In this document: piece by piece, positions 14,864 to 20,118 of the stretch
Position numbering within the stretch: position 1 is the first letter of the stretch
Layout of the letters: each line of letters begins with the position of its first letter
Source of the DNA: JBLFWJ01 sp047611425
Lineage (GTDB): Bacteria > Bacteroidota > Bacteroidia > UBA10329
DNA length: 20,118 nucleotides
Direction: 5' to 3'
Assembly (NCBI GenBank): GCA_047611425.1
Contig: JBLFWJ010000041.1
Location: forward strand, 1-20,118
Position numbers and translations under genes: made by a program
The notes under the pieces: model-generated
The model's database searches: none
What the model was told of the DNA's origin: nothing
The model's input: the letters and a program-made list of their open reading frames with translations, nothing else

Positions 14864-16867
14864 CTATTCTTCGTTTTTCCAAATTCGGTCATCCCTGCAA
14901 ACGTGTGCATTGACCTTTCGATAGCTATTAAAAAACCTTCGCATTCCACTGGAACTGTCGGAAACTGCTGATTTCAAACTAAGTGATGAGTCAATGGACC
15001 ACACCTCGTTGGCAAACATCACAGTATCGGAGAAAATGAAGTTCGGCACATCAGTACTGTTGATCAACAGTGGAATAAATCTGTTGAATTGTGTCGTGGA
15101 GCTGGTATCCAGCCCTCTACCGATCCAATGTTTTTCTTCGGGAATATCGAATGCAAAGTTTTCTTTGAATAGCGCTAAAATGGATGGTGTGATGTCTATA
15201 TGCGAGCAGGCACCTTTGAAAACCGCTGAACGGTTCATCATAGGGGAATAGATCACCAAAGGAATGTGGAAGCTTTCGAAGTGATGATCTGTGAGATTCT
15301 GGTCAAGCGCGTGGTCTCCCGTGATTATAAAGATGGTTCGCTCGAAATCATCTCTTTTAGATAGCTTCATGAACAAGTGTCTTAATGCATCATCTGCAAA
15401 AAAGATTGAGGCTAAAACTTCTTGTTGAAGATTTGGACGTTCATTGCTCACATATCCAAGTTCAGCTAGACGCTCATGGACAAATTTTGAATCAAAATAC
15501 TCCGGCTCACACATATTGAATGGAGTGTGCATGGTTATTGTCTGATAAACATTGAAGTATGGTTGATCCAGTTGTTTTCCACTCAGTACATCCAATGACT
15601 TGAAATAAAGATCCATATCATGATACCCCCAACCGCCTTCAGGTACTTGGTACTTGTCCGTTTCAAATGATTCCATTGAAATGAAATCATCTATTCCTAT
15701 CTCTTTTAAGTAAGACCCTACATTGTCATAATTCCCCCATCCTCCATAGAAGAAGCCGGTCCTATAGCCATGCTGGTTCAATAGTTCGATAAGGCCAGTC
15801 TGCTTTGGAAAACGCTTCAAGTTGGAATATCTGAGATTCATATTCATAATTCCACGATTTCCGACTCCCGATGGAAGTGAAGACAATATACTAGGCAAGG
15901 CTCCGTAAGAGCGCTCAGCATTGGACAAGAATGTGGTCCAATAAAGGCCCGCATTTGCCAGACTATCTACGAAAGGGGTTAGGCTATGAGCGTATCTGGT
16001 ATTTGAACCTGAGTAATTGCAAGACAGGCTTTCTGATATCACCAATACTATGTTTGGCCTTTGGGAATTATTTGGAAAGTAAGGTCCCAACACATTTTCA
16101 TATGGTTCGTTATGGATCAACGGGTAAAGTGAATCGGAGTAATTGAAATAGGGGGTGGCTTTATGGTAGGCTGAAATCGCTGGGATTAGCTGATCCAGAG
16201 TCGTTGATTGAATATTGCTTCCCTCCTCACAACTCGCCAGCAGGTACATATGCTTTGAGTTCCCGATGAAATACTCATATCGGTTATCAAAATGGACTAT
16301 TGATTTAACGTTACTAGATGAATTTGCAAGTGCTATTGGGCAAACGATTAAAAATGAACCAAGCAATGCCAGATTAATCTTGCGTGAATCCTGTTGAACT
16401 GACAAGACACGAACGACTCCAAAAGTCGACAGAATCAAGACACCCAATGCCCCAAGAAGCATTGGTATACGATTCAACGTAACCTCATTTGAGGTGATGT
16501 TCAAAATGTCTTGAAAAGAGAAGCTGAATAAAACACATCCAAGCAAAGAGTGATTGGTGAGGAAATACTGAGTAAGCAAAAGGTTGCTGACAATCATGCA
16601 AAGAGCCAGTCCTCCAGCGAGCACTTTCCCAATTCTTTGATTGAAATAGTTCAGCCCAGCAATGGGAATAAAGGCAAAAGTGAAAGCGAGTATTACGAGC
16701 AGCGTGTCAAAGTTGATGCTGCGTGTAACTAGGAGATCGAAGGAAAATGAATGACCAAGGGCAAACGAGGCGTAGGCGAATTCAAGTATTCGAATAAGGA
16801 CGAAAATTGCTGCAACTAGGTAAACCAGCCTAATATACCCAGCTATAGAATTCAGCCTGTTAGACAT
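14864..16867 (-). CDS. LTA-synthase-like membrane phosphotransferase/hydrolase (alkaline phosphatase superfamily)
   Basis: A 667-residue protein with about five N-terminal transmembrane helices (to residue 182) and a large extracytoplasmic domain from about 268. Active-site landmarks of the LtaS/sulfatase fold are in order: VISES (Glu279, metal), ERSYGALPS (Ser320 at the nucleophile position, Thr in LtaS), MHTPF (His447) and ITGDHA (Asp518, His519). LtaS of Firmicutes polymerises glycerol phosphate from phosphatidylglycerol; Bacteroidota relatives may transfer phosphoglycerol or phosphoethanolamine to surface glycans or lipids, or cleave phosphodiesters. The start is coupled to the GDPD-like gene by a one-base overlap (TAATG), suggesting a shared substrate. 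It could also be a divergent sulfatase, but the membrane anchor and missing CxPxR argue against that. Confidence 0.82.
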   Translation of the reverse strand: MSNRLNSIAGYIRLVYLVAAIFVLIRILEFAYASFALGHSFSFDLLVTRSINFDTLLVILAFTFAFIPIAGLNYFNQRIGKVLAGGLALCMIVSNLLLTQYFLTNHSLLGCVLFSFSFQDILNITSNEVTLNRIPMLLGALGVLILSTFGVVRVLSVQQDSRKINLALLGSFLIVCPIALANSSSNVKSIVHFDNRYEYFIGNSKHMYLLASCEEGSNIQSTTLDQLIPAISAYHKATPYFNYSDSLYPLIHNEPYENVLGPYFPNNSQRPNIVLVISESLSCNYSGSNTRYAHSLTPFVDSLANAGLYWTTFLSNAERSYGALPSILSSLPSGVGNRGIMNMNLRYSNLKRFPKQTGLIELLNQHGYRTGFFYGGWGNYDNVGSYLKEIGIDDFISMESFETDKYQVPEGGWGYHDMDLYFKSLDVLSGKQLDQPYFNVYQTITMHTPFNMCEPEYFDSKFVHERLAELGYVSNERPNLQQEVLASIFFADDALRHLFMKLSKRDDFERTIFIITGDHALDQNLTDHHFESFHIPLVIYSPMMNRSAVFKGACSHIDITPSILALFKENFAFDIPEEKHWIGRGLDTSSTTQFNRFIPLLINSTDVPNFIFSDTVMFANEVWSIDSSLSLKSAVSDSSSGMRRFFNSYRKVNAHVCRDDRIWKNEE

Positions 16868-17616
16868 TAATTATCGGTCTTCAATGGATTTTCATTTCCA
16901 TCAATAAGTATAATGTTGACGTTTTTCGTGCTCGCCATGGTACGAAGCAATTCAACTCTTGAAGAATCCAGTTCTCCGCTCATCCATAAGTTGAGATGAT
17001 ATTCGGGAAAATAATGGGTAAGAAATTCGAACATTTCGAAACTTGAAGACAGGAACTCAACCTTGAGATTTTTCAACTTTTTGTATTCGGATTCATACAG
17101 TTGATCTCTTTCTGTTATGGAATCTGGAATCGGGTTTGATCCGACCCAATAAGATGTTTGTATCCTTTGAGCAAATTGCTGTAGCTGTTTGGCATAGTAG
17201 GATTCCACAATTACTTGGGTTTGAAGATTCCGATCCTTTACTATAGATGCGAGCTTGGAGACTCCATTCTCGGTGTCTTCATTTAGATTCTTGTAATCAA
17301 ACCAGAACAACACTTTTTTTATACTCCTAACTGAATCTATGAACTGCTCAAGGTCAGGGCCGCCAGAATCAAGGTCGTGTTTTACAGTAAAAGCGTCTCT
17401 GTTCGGTTCGTAGAAAATATCTACTTCAATCCCCCTGAACTCTGATACTCGTTGATCTAAATATTCAAGACTGTTAATCCGATGCGCCCAGATCTTGTCC
17501 ACCGGGTCATCCATGATCAATTGCTCGCATGGGTCGGGTTCATGCTGATGATTACAACCGCACAAAAAGAGAACGGTTAGTAAGATAAAGCAAACTCTAA
17601 TCCAAGCGAAATTCAT
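16867..17616 (-). CDS. GDPD/PLC-like TIM-barrel lipoprotein
   Basis: A 249-residue protein. The ATG at 17616 is preferred over an in-frame TTG at 17628. The N terminus has a hydrophobic core and a probable lipobox LCGC (Cys21). The body starts with the pattern of glycerophosphodiester phosphodiesterases: WAHR (His45, Arg46), GIEVDIF (Glu64, Asp66) and VKHDLD (His80, Asp81). LFWFDYKNL and QVIVESYYAKQLQQF stand where GDPDs have the later strands with acidic or basic ligands. It is shorter and more divergent than typical GDPDs and could belong to the related FAM151/menorin-like group. Predicted role: hydrolysis of a phosphodiester in the envelope. Its stop overlaps the LtaS-like start by one base. 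Confidence 0.65.
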   Translation of the reverse strand: MNFAWIRVCFILLTVLFLCGCNHQHEPDPCEQLIMDDPVDKIWAHRINSLEYLDQRVSEFRGIEVDIFYEPNRDAFTVKHDLDSGGPDLEQFIDSVRSIKKVLFWFDYKNLNEDTENGVSKLASIVKDRNLQTQVIVESYYAKQLQQFAQRIQTSYWVGSNPIPDSITERDQLYESEYKKLKNLKVEFLSSSFEMFEFLTHYFPEYHLNLWMSGELDSSRVELLRTMASTKNVNIILIDGNENPLKTDN

Positions 17617-17653
17617 GTGGTAGAGCAACGAATCAGTTGATTGGCGGTGAGGC

Positions 17654-17683
17654 CAAAATACACATGCCAGATCACTGTATCAA
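17654..17683 (-). promoter_or_regulatory. Candidate promoter of the GDPD-like/LtaS-like pair
   Basis: On the minus strand TTG (17683-17681) is followed after 20 bases by TATTTTG (17660-17654), close to the Bacteroidota -33 TTG and -7 TAnnTTTG arrangement. It lies in the 100-base gap between the protease stop and the GDPD-like start, about 37 bases before the ATG. Confidence 0.4.
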
Positions 17684-17716
17684 TTAAGATAATCGTTGCA
17701 TCAGAAGGTGCTCGTA

Positions 17717-19318
17717 CTATGGATACATCTCCAAGGCCATTTTGGCCGCGTTGTAAGCGTTGACCACACCACCTGTTTTGCTCAACTTTTTGAATGGAAC
17801 CAGTTTTCCTCCAGCGTAAGTTGGATCTGGTTGGGTCACTTTCATTTTACCCGGTTTGTAAACAGAACTGATCAGCAAATCTTTCAATTGAACAGCTGTC
17901 AGTTTTGGGAAGTAGGATAACACGAAAGCTGCAACACCAGTAGTTACAGGAGCTGCCATACTTGTTCCGTCCTGTGGTTCGTATTCGTTTCCGGGCATAG
18001 TTGAGTAGACTTGAACACCGGGAGCAAAAAAGTCAACCTCTTTCTTGCCATAGTTAGAGAAGATTCCAGGCAGGCTGGCGTTCAATTCTGGGGATGATGC
18101 CCCAATAGTTAGAAAACTGGAAGCTCTTTCCTTCTTACTGAATTTCGGATTTGGAAAGCCAGTTACCTTATCGTTATTGGCACCATCATTTCCTGCAGCA
18201 TGAATCAACAATACATTTTTAGACTCGGCATATTTAATGGCTTCATAAACGGCCTCCACCTGTGGTGAATAACCTTTACCAAAACTCATATTGATGATTT
18301 GCGCGCCATTATCGGCAGCATAACGAATCGCATTGGCTATGTCTTTGTCAAACTCATCACCGTTAGGTACAGCACGCAAAGCCATCAGTTTTACATTTTG
18401 GCAAATGCCGTCTCCGCCCAAACCGTTACCTCGGATTGAACCAACCAAGCCACCAACGTGCGTACCATGAACAGCATCTGGTGCTGAAACATCGTTGTTT
18501 CCGTACAAGCGTTCATCAGTCTTGGTTAGATCATCACCCATGATGTCTCGGTCATTGAATCCTGGGTTGTAGTGATACTTCATTCCAGCTTCCAAATGCT
18601 CGTAATATTCGGTCAGGCCTTCTTTGTCCATTCCTTGAGCGCTCATCATTAAAATGAATTCAGCGTACTTCCTAACCTCTTCATCTTTCGTTTCATAAAC
18701 CGCTAATTCTTCAAGGGTATAGCCTTCACCAATGTTGGAAACAACAGCGCTATCTGCTTGATCGAAGAACATTTTAATACCCATCACCTGCATGAATTCG
18801 CCCTCAGAACTTTGTCTTTTCTCGGCAATTGCGGTAGCAACTTCAGTATATAGTTCAAAGTCAGCTCGATCTTCTTTGGCAATTTCCTTTTTGGTTTTAC
18901 CGCTGAATTTTGGATCCAGTTTTCTGAAAATTCTGGTCATTTCCAGATTGGCGAATTGCATGTTGGTGCCATCAGCGGTACCCAAGAAATTCCATCCATG
19001 GATGTCATCCACGTAGCCATTTTTGTCATCGTCAATTCCGTTTCCGGGAATCTCATCTTCGTTTGTCCAAATGTTCTCTTTCAGATCCTCATGATCGATG
19101 TCCATACCTGAATCGATGATAGCAACCGTAACCGTGGTGCTCTTTCTATCCTTAACGAGTTTGTAAGCTCGGGTTGAACTCACACCGGCAACACCGTCCG
19201 TTTCAGGATCCATGTGGTGCCAATATTTAGACGTGGAGTCTGGTTCTGTGCTTGCGAAAACTGTTGTGCCGATGCAAAAGGTGAGAAGCAAGGCGATGGC
19301 CTTGGGAAAATGTATCAT
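17717..19318 (-). CDS. Secreted S8 (subtilisin-like) serine protease
   Basis: A 533-residue protein. The ATG at 19318 gives a signal peptide (MIHFPKAIALLLTFCIG, cleavage near VFAS); an in-frame TTG at 19345 would overlap the -7 box. The catalytic triad is Asp69 (IIDSGMD), His284 (HGTHVGG) and Ser453 (GTSMAAP), with oxyanion Asn377 (AAGNDG). All residues are present, so it should be active. The 215 residues between Asp and His hold an insertion at about 112-275, rich in acidic helices, that small subtilisins lack. A DDDKNG stretch after the Asp looks like a calcium loop. No C-terminal T9SS domain is visible; the protein ends just after the catalytic domain. It stands alone, downstream of the broken regulator. 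Confidence 0.93.
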   Translation of the reverse strand: MIHFPKAIALLLTFCIGTTVFASTEPDSTSKYWHHMDPETDGVAGVSSTRAYKLVKDRKSTTVTVAIIDSGMDIDHEDLKENIWTNEDEIPGNGIDDDKNGYVDDIHGWNFLGTADGTNMQFANLEMTRIFRKLDPKFSGKTKKEIAKEDRADFELYTEVATAIAEKRQSSEGEFMQVMGIKMFFDQADSAVVSNIGEGYTLEELAVYETKDEEVRKYAEFILMMSAQGMDKEGLTEYYEHLEAGMKYHYNPGFNDRDIMGDDLTKTDERLYGNNDVSAPDAVHGTHVGGLVGSIRGNGLGGDGICQNVKLMALRAVPNGDEFDKDIANAIRYAADNGAQIINMSFGKGYSPQVEAVYEAIKYAESKNVLLIHAAGNDGANNDKVTGFPNPKFSKKERASSFLTIGASSPELNASLPGIFSNYGKKEVDFFAPGVQVYSTMPGNEYEPQDGTSMAAPVTTGVAAFVLSYFPKLTAVQLKDLLISSVYKPGKMKVTQPDPTYAGGKLVPFKKLSKTGGVVNAYNAAKMALEMYP

Positions 19319-19342
19319 AAATGTGTGTTTGATTATTGGACG

Positions 19343-19350
19343 CAAAAATG
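19343..19350 (-). promoter_or_regulatory. -7-like box upstream of the S8 protease gene
   Basis: On the minus strand this is CATTTTTG, one mismatch from TAnnTTTG, 24 bases before the ATG at 19318 and just past the stop of the broken regulator. No clear -33 element. Confidence 0.3.
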
Positions 19351-19354
19351 AGGA

Positions 19355-19987
19355 TTATTCCACATACCCGTTCTTAAAAGCAAACCGAATTAGGCCCGCA
19401 ATGTTGTGAATATCCAGTTTTTGCATCAGGTTGTTCCGATGTGTCCACTGTTCTTGGGCTATAAAGAGTTTCTCACCAATCTCCTTGCTCGACATGCCGG
19501 ACGCAACGAGTTTCAAAATTTCAGTTTCTCGGGCTGACATTTGGGCTACCGACTCCACACCATCACCTCCTAAACTTGGGCCAGAATTAAGTAAGGATGC
19601 GGCCACTTCGCTGGAGAAATATTTTTGAACATTCATCACTTTTCTAATGGCCATAACCAGCTCTTCCTGGTCTATGTTTTTGAGCAAATACCCATCAGGT
19701 CTACATTCCATTAATCGTTGAATCATTCCCTTTTCGCTAAGCTGCGTAAGGGTGAGAACTTTGATTTATGGGTTGTCCTTTTTGAGCGTGCGGGTGGCTT
19801 CAATACCATTCATCACTGGCATATCGATATCTATCAAAACAATATCAGGGCTCATGCTTTGGCACAGGTCCAAGGCACGCTTTCCATTGCCAGCGGTGGC
19901 AATGCATTCCATGTCTTGCACGTCATCGAACAGGGATTTTAGGCCATCCAATACGATGCGGTGGCCGTCTGCTATGATGATTTTAAT
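19355..19987 (-). pseudogene. Decayed NarL/LuxR-type response regulator
   Basis: Receiver plus LuxR HTH architecture, broken. The receiver starts around IKIIIADGH (19987 downward) with no ATG, GTG or TTG at its expected start (ATC and ATT codons there; stop at 20014-20012). The acidic pair usually seen as ADDH is ADGH. The phospho-acceptor Asp is present in IVLIDIDMPVMNG. An in-frame TAA at 19768-19766 interrupts KKDNP-stop-IKVLTLTQLSEKG, exactly where many family members have a single polar residue, so one C-to-T change (CAA to TAA) would explain it. The HTH (MSARETEILKLVASGMSSKEIGEKLF) then reads IAQEQWTHR, one residue shorter than the normal IxxxTVxTHR. TTG 19951 or ATG 19726 could start fragments only. 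An intact regulator of this type would bind DNA when phosphorylated by a histidine kinase; none is seen. Confidence 0.8.
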
Positions 19988-20077
19988 GATTCCGCAGCAT
20001 GCCAGTAAAACTCAAATTCATTTCTGAAACATTTGGTTTTACTAGGTTTAATAAATCCTCCGCCTCGTTCCTCGGCA

Positions 20078-20095
20078 CCTCCTTTAAAAAGGAGG
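20078..20095. repeat. Perfect short inverted repeat in right-edge spacer
   Basis: CCTCCTTT-AA-AAAGGAGG is an 8+8 perfect inverted repeat. It is followed by GACAGTTCCCCCTTGAA, which looks like the left arm of a second inverted repeat cut off by the window end. Similar CCTCCTTTAAAAAGGAGG/CCCCCTTGAAAAAGGGGG units occur as dispersed intergenic elements in many Bacteroidota, as I remember them. The rest of 19988-20077 holds no gene or clear motif that I can support. Confidence 0.5.
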
Positions 20096-20118
20096 AATGG
20101 CGACAGTTCCCCCTTGAA

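Noticed and set aside
14778..14882. N-terminal extension of purD
   Set aside because: The residues do not resemble GARS, overlap the end of the LtaS-like gene, and contain the promoter-like box; MNILLIGSGG is the standard start.
19752..20027. Plus-strand open frame of 91 residues opposite the receiver domain
   Set aside because: Its sequence is explained as the antisense of the receiver region; it has no recognisable domain and begins inside the pseudogene.

Overview
The window looks like chromosome from a member of Bacteroidota, most likely Flavobacteriales. This rests on gene neighbourhoods I associate with that group (a TPR protein, a DUF4292 lipoprotein and an EnvC-like protein in a row; ruvB next to queG; DUF6341- and DUF6427-like genes beside purD), on TAnnTTTG-type -7 promoter boxes, and on the near absence of strong Shine-Dalgarno sequences. 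The exact taxon cannot be fixed by eye.

Layout. (1) 1-3983, plus strand: the 3' end of a dUTPase gene, then a tightly overlapping envelope operon of an exported TPR protein, a DUF4292 lipoprotein and an EnvC-like coiled-coil/LytM protein. A stem-loop at 4028-4055 separates it from a convergent exported protein of unknown function (4081-4698, minus). (2) 4792-6791, plus: ruvB and queG. (3) 6880-12290, plus: a five-gene glycan cassette with two PAPS-type sulfotransferases, a lipoprotein glycoside hydrolase of the clan A type, a Wzy/WaaL-like membrane polymerase or ligase, and a GT4 glycosyltransferase. Its last four genes overlap one another or form ATGA junctions. It probably makes, sulfates and trims or exports a surface polysaccharide. 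(4) 12291-14777: a minus-strand DUF6427-like membrane protein whose stop codon directly abuts the cassette, a divergent small DUF6341-like protein, and purD convergent with and overlapping that small gene. (5) 14864-17616, minus: a GDPD-like lipoprotein translationally coupled to an LTA-synthase-like membrane phosphotransferase or hydrolase. (6) 17717-19318, minus: a secreted S8 (subtilisin-like) protease with a large insertion. (7) 19355-19987, minus: a decayed NarL/LuxR-type response regulator, followed by short inverted repeats at the right edge.

Best leads: the sulfated-glycan cassette; the coupled GDPD-like/LtaS-like pair in a presumed Gram-negative; the response-regulator pseudogene, with an in-frame stop, no start codon and what look like two compensating microdeletions in the DNA-recognition helix; and the exact TTTG-N6-start spacing before three genes, which predicts leaderless mRNAs. 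No CRISPR array, tRNA, rRNA, insertion sequence or phage gene was seen. No intergenic stretch exceeds 300 bases.
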